From contig QMIW01000010.1 of the NCBI GenBank assembly GCA_024434165.1, positions 1 through 61,667 on the forward strand: 61,667 nucleotides of DNA, given 5' to 3'. Below the pieces are notes generated by a model, which was given only the letters and a program-made list of their open reading frames with translations, did no database searches and had not been told where the DNA came from. A program made the translations under genes and the position numbers. Positions 24,961 through 32,927 of the stretch are shown in pieces (position 1 is the stretch's first letter; every line of letters starts with the position of its first letter). The stretch comes from Chloroflexota bacterium. Lineage in GTDB: Bacteria; Chloroflexota; Anaerolineae; Anaerolineales; Villigracilaceae.

Positions 24961-25928
24961 GCGTTGTACCTTTCCAGCAGGATCAGCGTTCTCGTCGTCC
25001 AGTCGAATGTGCGTGTGTACCTCCCGCGCCGGTTCTGGGAAAGCGGCATGAAAGTGGAGCGGAAGGCTTTCGATCCGAAGTCCCACAAGCCGTTTTCCCC
25101 AAGCCGGTCCCGGAGCCAGCGGGTGATTTCTTTTGCCCGCTCATGCCAGCCGGAAAACCGCGACACGATTTCCATGGAGGTAAACCATCTGTCCATCTGG
25201 CTTGCAGTACAACCGGGTTTCGGCGGAGAGAGCGGCATATCCAGGTAGCCAAGACCATCTTCCCTGCGCCAGAGCCAGTTGAGCAGGTTGGTTTCCGTTT
25301 TGCGGGCAAGGAGATTTGGCTGCGACCCCAGCAGGGTGATCTGGTATTTTCCGTGAAGCCTCAGATAACTGTTTTCAACCGATGCGCCGGTCAACTGGCG
25401 GTGCGCTTGAATCTCCGCCCCCGGGTCATATTCACCAGAGGAGAACGTTCTCTCGGCAATCGCAGACCATAATTCTAGGGAATCTTTCAGGGCGGGGTGC
25501 CCCGGGCTGATACGTGCCAGGGTGGAGGCTGTGAATAACCGCACGCCTGTTGACCAGCGGTTATTCTTTTCCGCCGGGTCGGGAAAGTCGAATTCGCCTT
25601 TAAGAAGACAGGCAAGATAGTTGACCGCCTTTCTGGTGATCGGGTGCGAATCATCCAACCCCAGCGCCTGGGCGCGTGCAACCCCGAATTCTGTCGTGGG
25701 GATTTTTTGTTTCAGGCGGGTGTCTTCAGAATGAAACCGCCCCCAGCTGCCGTCCTGCCTCTGTTCCTTTCCCAATTGGACAACCCAGCTGCTCTCACTT
25801 GCCTCTTTTTTTGCCCGGGCGATTTCTTCGGGGGATGAGCGAAGGACGTCACGCAGGAGTCTGAGGCGAACAACGGGGTCAGGGTTTGTATCGAGGATTT
25901 GATTGGCGATATCGCGGACGGGAATCAA
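24957..25928 (-). CDS. Prenyltransferase/terpenoid-cyclase toroid-like protein
   Basis: A soluble protein of about 323 residues with repeated motifs typical of alpha/alpha toroid folds: EQRQDGSWGRFHS, WRREDGLGYLDMP and ENGLWDFGSKAF (QxDGSW-like words). It lacks the DxDD motif of squalene cyclases, so it is probably not a cyclase. No ATG fits: homologous-looking sequence starts at IPVRDIANQIL just after a TTG at 25928, only 4 nt after the bactofilin stop, and this TTG is proposed as the start. It overlaps the ProRS-like gene by 4 nt. Confidence 0.6.
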   Translation of the reverse strand: MIPVRDIANQILDTNPDPVVRLRLLRDVLRSSPEEIARAKKEASESSWVVQLGKEQRQDGSWGRFHSEDTRLKQKIPTTEFGVARAQALGLDDSHPITRKAVNYLACLLKGEFDFPDPAEKNNRWSTGVRLFTASTLARISPGHPALKDSLELWSAIAERTFSSGEYDPGAEIQAHRQLTGASVENSYLRLHGKYQITLLGSQPNLLARKTETNLLNWLWRREDGLGYLDMPLSPPKPGCTASQMDRWFTSMEIVSRFSGWHERAKEITRWLRDRLGENGLWDFGSKAFRSTFMPLSQNRRGRYTRTFDWTTRTLILLERYNA

Positions 25929-25932
25929 TTGC

Positions 25933-26448
25933 TTATTTTTTCTTTTTTGCGATCTTCTGTGAGGATTCGACAACGGACGCCGGTTCGGGTATATGAATTG
26001 CCGTCTGGGCGATGGACTCCGCCTGGGCGGCTTCCGAGGGCGTCGCTTCGGGAGTTGGTTCGAGGTTGAGGTCAACGGTCTCTTCCATGCGAATCTGCCC
26101 GCGCAGGAAAGCGCCTTCCTCGGTGACAAAAGCGGTGGTGACCACGTCGCCCCACACCCGTCCCGTGGCACGGATTTCCAGTTTTTGCGTGGTGATGTTT
26201 CCGCGCACCGCGCCCGCCACGATGACGGTGTTGGCGCGCACGTTCTGGCAGGTCACGCGCCCTGTCTCGCCGACGACGAGCATGCCGCGCAGGGCAATCT
26301 CGCCCTCGAACGCGCCCTCGATGCGCACGCCGCCTGATCCGTTGATCGAGCCGTGCCAGATCACGCCCGACCCCAGCACAGACGTGATCCGTTCCACGGC
26401 TTGCACGGGCTGCGGCGTTTCAACGGGAGTAGTGTTGCGTTTGAACAT
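25933..26448 (-). CDS. Bactofilin family cytoskeletal protein
   Basis: A 171-residue protein with a central bactofilin domain (residues about 25-125) made of short beta repeats: GSGVIWHGSINGSGGVRIEGAFEG, TVIVAGAVRGNITTQKLEIR and GRVWGDVVTTAFVTEEGAFLRG, partly shown. Bactofilins polymerise into membrane-associated filaments. The C-terminal 45 residues are acidic then end in four lysines. The ATG at 26448 gives the domain at the usual place; TAAAAT ends 7 nt upstream. It heads a unit with the toroid-like and ProRS-like genes. Confidence 0.85.
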   Translation of the reverse strand: MFKRNTTPVETPQPVQAVERITSVLGSGVIWHGSINGSGGVRIEGAFEGEIALRGMLVVGETGRVTCQNVRANTVIVAGAVRGNITTQKLEIRATGRVWGDVVTTAFVTEEGAFLRGQIRMEETVDLNLEPTPEATPSEAAQAESIAQTAIHIPEPASVVESSQKIAKKKK

Positions 26449-26455
26449 GGAAGCA

Positions 26456-26461
26456 ATTTTA
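26456..26461 (-). promoter_or_regulatory. -10 box (TAAAAT), leaderless start of bactofilin gene
   Basis: On the minus strand TAAAAT ends 7 nt before the ATG at 26448. Confidence 0.5.
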
Positions 26462-26512
26462 CCGTTAAACCAAAAGGGCGGGTTGCGCCCCAAAACCGCA
26501 GCCCGCCCCTCC

Positions 26513-26552
26513 AATTCTCCAATCCTCAATTACTCAATTACCAATCCCCCCA
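26513..26552. repeat. Octamer-like tandem repeat (CAATTCTC type)
   Basis: CAATTCTC, CAATCCTC, AATTACTC and AATTACCA follow each other between the bactofilin promoter and the fabI stop. The array resembles the heptamer arrays elsewhere but with an 8-bp period. Confidence 0.45.
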
Positions 26553-26553
26553 A

Positions 26554-27354
26554 TCACTCCTTCCCCTCCTCCTTCCCCGTCATCTGCACGCCCATAATGT
26601 TGAACCCCGAATCCACATAAATCACTTCGCCGGTGATCCGCTTGGATAGATCCGAAGCCAGGAAGACCGCCAGATTTCCCACGTCTTCGATGGTCACGTT
26701 TTCGCGCAAAGGCGACATATCCGCAAAGTGCTTGTACATATCGCGGAAGCCGCCCACGCCCGCCGCTGCCAGCGTGCGGATCGGTCCCGCCGAAATCGCG
26801 TTCACCCGCATCTTTTGCGAACCCAGGTCATACGCCAGATACCTCGTCGAAGATTCAAGCGCGGCTTTGGCGACGCCCATCACGTTGTAATGCGGCGCGA
26901 CCTTCACCGCGCCCGAACCATACGTCAGGCACATGATCGAAGCGCCGGGGTTCAAAATCGGCAAAAAGGCGTTGACCAGCGCCACGAACGAAAAGACGCT
27001 GATGTCCATCGCATTCTTGAAGCCTTCGCGGCTGGTCTGGTAGTAGGGTCTGCTCAATTCCTCGCGCCCCGCAAACGCAATCGAGTGCACCAGAATATCA
27101 ATCTTCCCAAAATGCTTTGCGGCTTTTTCCGCAACAGCGGCGATGTGTTCATCTTTCGTCACATCGCATTCCTCCAACCACTTACACTCCACCTGCTCGG
27201 CAAGCGGCTTCACGCGGCGTTCGAGCGCCTCGCCCGCATAACTGATTCCCAAATTTGCCCCTTCGCGTTTGAACGCCTGCGTAATGCCCCACGCAATCGA
27301 ACGTTCATTTGCCAGACCGAAAATCAAAGCATTCTTTCCTTCGAGTAAACCCAT
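26554..27354 (-). CDS. fabI: Enoyl-ACP reductase (NADH)
   Basis: Catalyses the last reduction of each fatty-acid elongation cycle. A 266-residue SDR-fold FabI. It opens with LLEGKNALIFGLANERSIAWG, the FabI form of the glycine-rich loop. The catalytic pair appears as YNVMGVAKAAL, with Tyr and Lys spaced six apart, and the preceding Tyr in REELSRPYYQTSREGF. The end SKRITGEVIYVDSGFNIMGV is typical. GGAGG precedes the start at 27354. No other fab genes are adjacent. Confidence 0.95.
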   Translation of the reverse strand: MGLLEGKNALIFGLANERSIAWGITQAFKREGANLGISYAGEALERRVKPLAEQVECKWLEECDVTKDEHIAAVAEKAAKHFGKIDILVHSIAFAGREELSRPYYQTSREGFKNAMDISVFSFVALVNAFLPILNPGASIMCLTYGSGAVKVAPHYNVMGVAKAALESSTRYLAYDLGSQKMRVNAISAGPIRTLAAAGVGGFRDMYKHFADMSPLRENVTIEDVGNLAVFLASDLSKRITGEVIYVDSGFNIMGVQMTGKEEGKE

Positions 27355-27369
27355 CGTTCCTCCGTTTAT

Positions 27370-27456
27370 TGTCATTGCGAGGAGGGTGATTTTCCCGACA
27401 AAGCAATCTCCTCAATGTTTGGGGATTGCTTCGCCAAAGAACGGCTCGCAATGACA
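27370..27456. repeat. 87-bp inverted-repeat element, GTCATTGCGAG family
   Basis: Outer arms TGTCATTGCGAG (27370-27381) and CTCGCAATGACA (27445-27456) are perfect 12-bp inverted repeats. Inner arms AAGCAATCTCC (27401-27411) and GGGGATTGCTT (27421-27431) pair with one mismatch. It carries no protein gene of its own and resembles a REP/MITE-like element. It forms the 3' end of mpg. A partial copy is at 2611-2650. Confidence 0.8.
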
Positions 27457-28022
27457 TGACCTGTAACCAGAAACCGCCACGGCTTCGAGAGCCACGGTTC
27501 CGGTGTGTTGTTTAAACCCACACGAGGACTAATCGTCACGCTGGTATCGGGGACTTTAACCCCCGCCTCGATCCATAGACGTGAGCCTGTCTCCGTTAAA
27601 TCGGCATTGTTCTCGCTGACGGTGATTCCCATCGCCTGGGTCAATTTCCCCGGTCCGTACGTGTCGCGCCCCAGACGGCGCTCCATCATCACCTCCACGC
27701 CCTCGATCGGCTGGATCGCGCGAATCAGCACCGCCGCAGGGAAGCCCTCCCGCTCCGTAACCGCGTTCAGCATCCAATGATTCCCATATGTGAAATAAAC
27801 GTAGGCATGACCCGGCGGACCATACATGGGAGCGGTGCGCTTGGTCAAGCCGGCTTTAGCATGGCAGGCTAAATCCTCCTCGCCGATGTATGCCTCTGTC
27901 TCGGTGATGAGACCCACCAACTTCACGCCGTCCAGAATCCGTACCAACCGCGCGCCGAGCAGCTCGCGCGCGACGGTCAACGTAGGGCGGCTGTAGAATT
28001 TTCTGGAGAGAATGTTTTTCAT
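27372..28022 (-). CDS. mpg: 3-methyladenine DNA glycosylase (AAG/Mpg family)
   Basis: Removes alkylated purines in base excision repair. A 216-residue protein of the AAG fold: ARELLGARLV, the catalytic ITETEAYIGEEDLACHA region (Glu), KRTAPMYGPPGHAYVYFTYGNHWMLN, and YGPGKLTQAMGI. Family sequence ends at about residue 189 (WRFLVTGH). The last 27 residues or so (VIASRSLAKQSPNIEEIAL onward) are encoded by the inverted-repeat element at 27370-27456, so the original stop has been replaced. Start at 28022 by homology. Confidence 0.9.
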   Translation of the reverse strand: MKNILSRKFYSRPTLTVARELLGARLVRILDGVKLVGLITETEAYIGEEDLACHAKAGLTKRTAPMYGPPGHAYVYFTYGNHWMLNAVTEREGFPAAVLIRAIQPIEGVEVMMERRLGRDTYGPGKLTQAMGITVSENNADLTETGSRLWIEAGVKVPDTSVTISPRVGLNNTPEPWLSKPWRFLVTGHVIASRSLAKQSPNIEEIALSGKSPSSQ

Positions 28023-28031
28023 TTGCGACGA

Positions 28032-28052
28032 CGATGGACGGCGGACCATTGG
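28032..28052. repeat. Short heptamer-type repeat (CGATGGA)
   Basis: CGATGGA, CGGCGGA and CCATTGGA lie in the mpg/epimerase gap. They are the reverse complement of the TCCATCG units at 18374 and 20134. Confidence 0.45.
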
Positions 28053-28060
28053 ACGGTCTG

Positions 28061-28984
28061 TTATTTGAACCTTGAATCCCTTTGCAGGGTCAATCTCAGC
28101 CCTTCTTCCAATCTGATCGAAGGCGTAAAGCGCAGTTTTTCCCTTGCCAGCGTCAGATCCGCTTTCATGCGCGAGACGCCGCCGGAGGTCTGGGTGTTAA
28201 AGACCACGTTGGCTTTGCTGACGGTCACATCCAGGACGACATGAATGAGGTCCTTGATCGAGGTCTCTGCGCCCGAGCCGACGTTGATGACCAACCCGTT
28301 GACGTTGGGTGCGGTCGAAGCCGCAACCATCGCGCTGACCACATCATCCACGTAGATGTAATCGCGGGTCTGGCTCCCGTCGCCGTGCGCCACCAGGGTC
28401 CCGCCGCGAAGCGCCTGCCTGAGATAATGGGGGACCACGGGAGGATGCGAAGGCGGCAGGTGTTGACCCGGTCCATAGGCGTTGAAAATCCGCAGGCTGA
28501 CGGTTTCGATGTTCCACAAAGCCCCAATGGTGCGGACGTAGTACTCCGCCGAGAGTTTCGAGACCGCATAGGGTGAGCGCGGATTGGGTGTATCCAATTC
28601 TTTCAGGCTCTCGTCCGTCATATCGCCATACACCGCACCCGACGAAGCCAGCACAACGCGCTTCACGCCCACGTCGCGCATGGCTTCCATCAGCGCCACC
28701 GTGCCGCCGACGTTGACGGCATTGTAATCGCGCGGATACAAAATGGACTCGGGCACGGAAACCCGCGCCGCAAGGTGATAGACCACGTCCACATCCTGAA
28801 GCAGCGTCCACAACTTGGGGCGGTCGCTCACGTCGCCGCGCGTGAAATGGACATCCGGCGAAAGCACTTTGGGGTCGCCGGTGGAGAGGTCGTCCAAGCC
28901 GCGCACCTGGTGTCCTTCGCGGGCGAGGTGGTTGGCAAGAGAAGAGCCGAGGAATCCCGCGGCTCCGGTGATTAAGAAATTCAT
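28061..28984 (-). CDS. NAD-dependent sugar epimerase/dehydratase
   Basis: A 307-residue extended SDR enzyme related to UDP-glucose 4-epimerases. The NAD site is FLITGAAGFLGSSLANHL (residues 3-20). The active site shows Ser in LASSGAVYGD and YAVSK (Tyr and Lys, about residues 141-145). RIFNAYGPGQ and DGSQTRDYIYVDDV are family marks. The exact sugar nucleotide is not readable. TATAAT ends 6 nt before the start, so the mRNA is probably leaderless. Confidence 0.87.
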   Translation of the reverse strand: MNFLITGAAGFLGSSLANHLAREGHQVRGLDDLSTGDPKVLSPDVHFTRGDVSDRPKLWTLLQDVDVVYHLAARVSVPESILYPRDYNAVNVGGTVALMEAMRDVGVKRVVLASSGAVYGDMTDESLKELDTPNPRSPYAVSKLSAEYYVRTIGALWNIETVSLRIFNAYGPGQHLPPSHPPVVPHYLRQALRGGTLVAHGDGSQTRDYIYVDDVVSAMVAASTAPNVNGLVINVGSGAETSIKDLIHVVLDVTVSKANVVFNTQTSGGVSRMKADLTLAREKLRFTPSIRLEEGLRLTLQRDSRFK

Positions 28985-28990
28985 GATGGC

Positions 28991-28996
28991 ATTATA
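28991..28996 (-). promoter_or_regulatory. -10 box (TGCTATAAT), leaderless start of epimerase gene
   Basis: On the minus strand a TATAAT with an upstream TGC (extended -10) ends 6 nt before the ATG at 28984. Confidence 0.6.
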
Positions 28997-29023
28997 GCAT
29001 CGGTTTTACGGCGGGCGGCTGTA

Positions 29024-29407
29024 TCATCGGTCAGGCTGCTTTTCCACCCATTCCGCCCGCCAGGCAGGCGCATCGAAGGGTTCGGGCCAGAACTCGACCT
29101 GCCGCCAAATCCTCCCATCGCGGAGCGTGGAAAAGGTGATGGCGCGGTCCTGCCGCTTTCCATCTGTGACCGTGACATCGGTGACGACTACATCCCCCTC
29201 GGCGATGATGGCATTGACCGTGAAGTGCCACTTGCCTTCGGCGGGATACGCGGTGTTGATTTTCGCAAAATTATCCCTGCCGCGAATGCGTTCGCCGGAT
29301 TGCTGCCATTCGAGGAGGAAGTCGTCGTGCAGGAGTTGGGCGGCGGCGTGGAAGTCGTTGGTTTCCATCGTCTGCCAGAATTGTTCGACGATTTGTTTGG
29401 CGTTCAT
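29024..29407 (-). CDS. NTF2/SnoaL-like domain protein
   Basis: A 127-residue single-domain protein of the SnoaL/NTF2 fold. It shows the usual opening helix (IVEQFWQTMETNDFHAAAQLL), HDDFLLEWQQSGERIRGRDNF and alternating strands such as VVVTDVTVTDG. No catalytic residues can be assigned; many homologues are of unknown function. AGGAG lies 8 nt before the start, inside the end of the upstream methyltransferase gene, which stops 1 nt before it; the two are surely co-transcribed. Confidence 0.8.
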   Translation of the reverse strand: MNAKQIVEQFWQTMETNDFHAAAQLLHDDFLLEWQQSGERIRGRDNFAKINTAYPAEGKWHFTVNAIIAEGDVVVTDVTVTDGKRQDRAITFSTLRDGRIWRQVEFWPEPFDAPAWRAEWVEKQPDR

Positions 29408-29408
29408 T

Positions 29409-30395
29409 TCATTTTCTCCTTACATCCAGGATTGCGATCTTGGTGGAGTGGTTGAACGGAGCGGGGTCGGTGATCGGTTTTTCGATGCGCCGGACGCCGA
29501 TGAATTCCTCGGGTACGGGAATCAACTCGCGGATGCTCAGGTAGCCGTCCCTGCAGAGGTCTTCCAGCGTGCGCATGTACTCAGCGCCGCTCAAAAAGAG
29601 CGCGTTGTTGATGGCGATGAGCCAGCCGCCGTGATTGATCAACGGGCGGACCTTGTTGATCAGCCGCGCGCTTTCATGGATCAAATCCACTTTGCCGCGT
29701 TCGGTGCTGGAGAAAAACGGCGGGTCAATGATGACGCAATCGAAAAACTGCTTCGTGCTTTTCAGCCGCGCCGCGGCGGGGAAGAAATCCTGCGCGATGA
29801 AATCCCTTTTTTCGATGGGGAAGCCGTTCAGGGAGTATGAGTCTTTGGCGAGATTGAGGAACCGGCGGTTGAGATCGGTCTGCACCACGCGCGCCGCTCC
29901 GCCCGCCGCTGCCGCCACACCCAGGCTGCCTGTGTAGGCAAAGGTATTCAAAACGGTTTTTCCGCGCGCATTTTCGATGAGCCATTTCCGCAGGTTGGAC
30001 GTATCCAGGTAGAAACTTGTATCGCGGTTCATGGTCAGGTCGAGCGCGTACCAAACGCCGTGCTCTTTGATTTTTCGGTCCGGCAGATCGCCGAATAGCA
30101 ATTCGCCGCATTTGGCGGATTGTGTTGCGCCGTTCCGTGTTTTGACCAGCCCTGCGCGTAGCCAATCAAGGGCGGTTTTCACGTGCCCGGCAACTTCGCG
30201 GATAAAATCCGAATCGGGCTGTTCGGCGTAATCGTGAATCACCAGCGTGCGCCCATAGATGTCCAGCACGAGATCGGGATGCCCTTCGTAGAATCCGTTG
30301 AAGAGGCGAAACGCTTCCTCATGGCGGGACCCGCTCACAGTCCGGTGTGAGGCGAGCGCCTGGTCGAGCAGTGGTTTTATCGAGTCGAACGTCAT
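29409..30395 (-). CDS. Class I SAM-dependent methyltransferase (RlmI/RlmK-like)
   Basis: A 328-residue methyltransferase. The N-terminal part contains an insertion typical of the RlmI group (FRLFNGFYEGHPDLVLDIYG). SAM-binding motif I is VLNTFAYTGSLGVAAAAGG (residues about 147-165), followed by VQTDLNRRFLNLA and catalytic motif IV IIDPPFFSS (about 222). RlmI and RlmK modify 23S rRNA; the substrate here is inferred only from similarity and could be another RNA. TACAAT ends 6 nt before the start. Confidence 0.82.
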   Translation of the reverse strand: MTFDSIKPLLDQALASHRTVSGSRHEEAFRLFNGFYEGHPDLVLDIYGRTLVIHDYAEQPDSDFIREVAGHVKTALDWLRAGLVKTRNGATQSAKCGELLFGDLPDRKIKEHGVWYALDLTMNRDTSFYLDTSNLRKWLIENARGKTVLNTFAYTGSLGVAAAAGGAARVVQTDLNRRFLNLAKDSYSLNGFPIEKRDFIAQDFFPAAARLKSTKQFFDCVIIDPPFFSSTERGKVDLIHESARLINKVRPLINHGGWLIAINNALFLSGAEYMRTLEDLCRDGYLSIRELIPVPEEFIGVRRIEKPITDPAPFNHSTKIAILDVRRK

Positions 30396-30718
30396 GACGC
30401 GATTGTACTGTAACGCCGCTCATTTTCCCGGAGCAGTTCAGGAATGGGTATAACGCAAAAGCATCGGTAATTTTCTTACTGCTCCCTGCGCCGGGACGGC
30501 ACAGGGTTTATGTTCAGAATGAGTACTGCGTCTCACCTGCACCCACCGGCGAACGGTGGCGGCTTTGAACATAGGTCACCGACAGTTTGCGCTACACTCT
30601 TCGGGAATGTAAGAATTGCACCGGGCGGGCGTCCATTATGTATCCTGCACGGTTTTCTCATGCCGTTATCACGATTTTGGGATACACTTTTCAAACCAAC
30701 TCCCAAAAAAGAGGTTCC
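30396..30718. other. Intergenic region between divergent methyltransferase and FtsH-like genes
   Basis: About 320 bp without a gene. It holds the minus-strand -10 box for the methyltransferase, a hairpin CCACCG-GCGAA-CGGTGG near 30543-30559, and two TACACT words (about 30592 and 30684) that could be plus-strand -10 boxes. No clear -35 is seen. Confidence 0.4.
30402..30407 (-). promoter_or_regulatory. -10 box (TACAAT), leaderless start of methyltransferase
   Basis: On the minus strand TACAAT ends 6 nt before the ATG at 30395. Confidence 0.55.
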
Positions 30719-32887
30719 ATGTCTGCAACCGCCATTCAACCTGTCATACCGGGGAAATCCAATCGCTCAAAGGTGGTCACGAAACCTGCCACAGATTTTT
30801 ACGGCGGAATCGGCTGGCTGATCGGATTGTTGATCACGTTGTTCATTTCCGCGCCGGTCATCTGGCTGTTGACAACGAACGCGCCGCGCGCCAGCCAGGA
30901 TGAGATGCTTGCCCTCGGCATCGCGGCGGCGTGGTGGCTAAATCCGCTTTCGCTGGGCGGTCTGTTCTACGTGTTGAGCAATATCCGCGTCTGGCGGTTT
31001 TGGACTGTGCCGGGCTTGCTGGTGTGGGGATTGATCAATGCGATGGTTTCCTTTTCCATCGCTTCGGAGACCGCGCGCGAATGGGTGTTCAGCGCGCTGT
31101 GGATTCTCGGATTGGTTCTGCTCGGACTTTTCTTCCTCTACATCCAATTGAGAGTTTTTGTGTGGGCGGCATCGGGGAATGCCGGGCGCTTCTTCTTCGG
31201 GATCCTGGGCTGGGCGCTGCTCAATGCGCTTGTGGTTTGGGCGGTGGTGAATCCCGATGTGTTGAACATCGTGCTGGTGGCGCTGGTTTTCATCTTCCGC
31301 ATTGTGTTCGCCATCGCATTTGCCATCATTCAGTTTGTGGCGATCTTCTGGTTCATGTCGCAGACGCGCGTGGAAGTGATTCGCCCCGGCGACCCGAAGC
31401 AGATCACGTTCGAAGATTACAAGGGACAGCCCAACCTGCTCAAGATGGTGCGTCAGTGGATTTATCTGCTTTCGGACCGCGAGCAGTTCCAAAAAATGGG
31501 CGGGCAGTTCATCACCGGTCTGCTGCTGTACGGCGAGCCCGGCACCGGCAAGACTCTGCTTGCCAAGGCGATGGCGGGGGAGGCGGGCGTTGCGTTTATC
31601 TCCATCGAAGGGTCGGGCTTCCGCGGCATGTTCTGGGGCGTGGACGTTTTGCGTATGATTCAGTTCGTCAACCGCGCCCGCAAACTGGCGCGCGAATACG
31701 GCGCGTGCATCGCCTACATTGATGAAATTGACGCGGTGGGCATGTCGCGCGGTTCGGTGATGGGCGGCGGTCAGATGATGGGCGGTCTGATGGGGATGGG
31801 CGCCGGGTCGGGCGCGCTCACCCGCCTGCTCTACGAAATGGACGGCATCGGCGCGTTGACATCGTGGGAACGCCTGCGCGCGCGCATCAACCAGCTGCTG
31901 GGCAGGAAAGCCCCGGTGCGCAACTGGCACGTCATGTTCATGGGTTCCACCAACCGCCCGGACGTGCTCGACCCGGCGCTCGTTCGCCCGGGTCGTTTCG
32001 ACCGAAAAATTGCGGTGGGAATGCCGGACCGTTCGGGACGCCGCGAGATCGTGAAATACTATCTAAGCAAGGTCAAGTATGACGATACGGTGGACATCGA
32101 AGCCATTGTGAGCGACACGGCATGGGCGACGCCGGCGCGCATCATGTCTGCAATATCGAAGGATGCCGTCCGTCTGGCGTTGTTCGACGGGCGGGATAAG
32201 ATCTCCCAACGCGACATCGAACTTGCCTTTCAGGAACAGGCGATCGGTCTGGAGAATCCCATCGAAGAGATGGAAGAAGACCAGCGCAGGCAGGTGGCGT
32301 ACCACGAGGCGGGTCATGCCGTGGTGCAGCATTACCTCCGCCCGGATGAACGCATTGTGCGCGTGAGCATCATCCGCCGCGCCGACGCGCTTGGGTATGT
32401 GCTGCCCGTTTCCAACTTCGATGTGTATGCCATGCCGCTCAGGCGCTTTGTGGCGGACATTATGGTTTCGATGGCGGGGCATGTCGCCACCAAGATTTTC
32501 CTCGGCGAATATTGGACGGGCGCAACGGGCGACTTTCAAAACATCCGCGCGCGCCTGTGGCAGCTGGCTCATTACGGGTATTTCGGTCCGCCGATTGCGT
32601 TGAACGGCGCCATGGGCGTGGATGGCAGTTTCAGCGGCAAAGGGGATTTGGTCGAGAAGTTCTGGCAGCAATTGGAAGATCAGACCGAACACCTGCTGCG
32701 CATGCACTCCCGCGAGGTGGAAGCGGTCGCCAAAGCCCTGTTGGAGCGCAGCGACCTGACCGGGCGCGAATGTGTCGAGATCATCCGCAATGCGGCGGCT
32801 GGCAATACAGACAGCCCGCCTGATTCGGGGAAGACGCTGAACGAGATCGTCGAGGAAGTGACTCAGGGGAAGAATAAGAAGGAGTAA
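30719..32887 (+). CDS. FtsH-like AAA+ membrane metalloprotease, multi-span variant
   Basis: A 722-residue ATP-dependent protease related to FtsH. Instead of two, about six membrane segments fill residues 30-215. The AAA domain has Walker A GEPGTGKT (about 272), Walker B IAYIDEID and the Arg-finger region NRPDVLDPALVRPGRFDRK. A Gly/Met-rich loop (GGGQMMGGLMGMG) follows Walker B, and about 25 extra residues lie before the NRPD strand. The M41 peptidase domain keeps the zinc motif HEAGH (about 529) and a likely third ligand Asp in TGATGDFQNI. GAGG precedes the start. Substrates are unknown; it may act on unusual membrane proteins. Confidence 0.85.
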   Translation: MSATAIQPVIPGKSNRSKVVTKPATDFYGGIGWLIGLLITLFISAPVIWLLTTNAPRASQDEMLALGIAAAWWLNPLSLGGLFYVLSNIRVWRFWTVPGLLVWGLINAMVSFSIASETAREWVFSALWILGLVLLGLFFLYIQLRVFVWAASGNAGRFFFGILGWALLNALVVWAVVNPDVLNIVLVALVFIFRIVFAIAFAIIQFVAIFWFMSQTRVEVIRPGDPKQITFEDYKGQPNLLKMVRQWIYLLSDREQFQKMGGQFITGLLLYGEPGTGKTLLAKAMAGEAGVAFISIEGSGFRGMFWGVDVLRMIQFVNRARKLAREYGACIAYIDEIDAVGMSRGSVMGGGQMMGGLMGMGAGSGALTRLLYEMDGIGALTSWERLRARINQLLGRKAPVRNWHVMFMGSTNRPDVLDPALVRPGRFDRKIAVGMPDRSGRREIVKYYLSKVKYDDTVDIEAIVSDTAWATPARIMSAISKDAVRLALFDGRDKISQRDIELAFQEQAIGLENPIEEMEEDQRRQVAYHEAGHAVVQHYLRPDERIVRVSIIRRADALGYVLPVSNFDVYAMPLRRFVADIMVSMAGHVATKIFLGEYWTGATGDFQNIRARLWQLAHYGYFGPPIALNGAMGVDGSFSGKGDLVEKFWQQLEDQTEHLLRMHSREVEAVAKALLERSDLTGRECVEIIRNAAAGNTDSPPDSGKTLNEIVEEVTQGKNKKE

Positions 32888-32894
32888 ATAAAAA

Positions 32895-32922
32895 CGCCGC
32901 GCAGGAAGTCTCCTGCGCGGCG
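32895..32922. terminator. Bidirectional terminator
   Basis: A 12-bp stem CGCCGCGCAGGA (32895-32906) and TCCTGCGCGGCG (32911-32922) with loop AGTC separates two convergent genes. Minus-strand continuation is TTTTTATTT. The core CGCAGGAAG..TCCTGCG is shared with 6970-6989. Confidence 0.85.
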
Positions 32923-32927
32923 AAACT

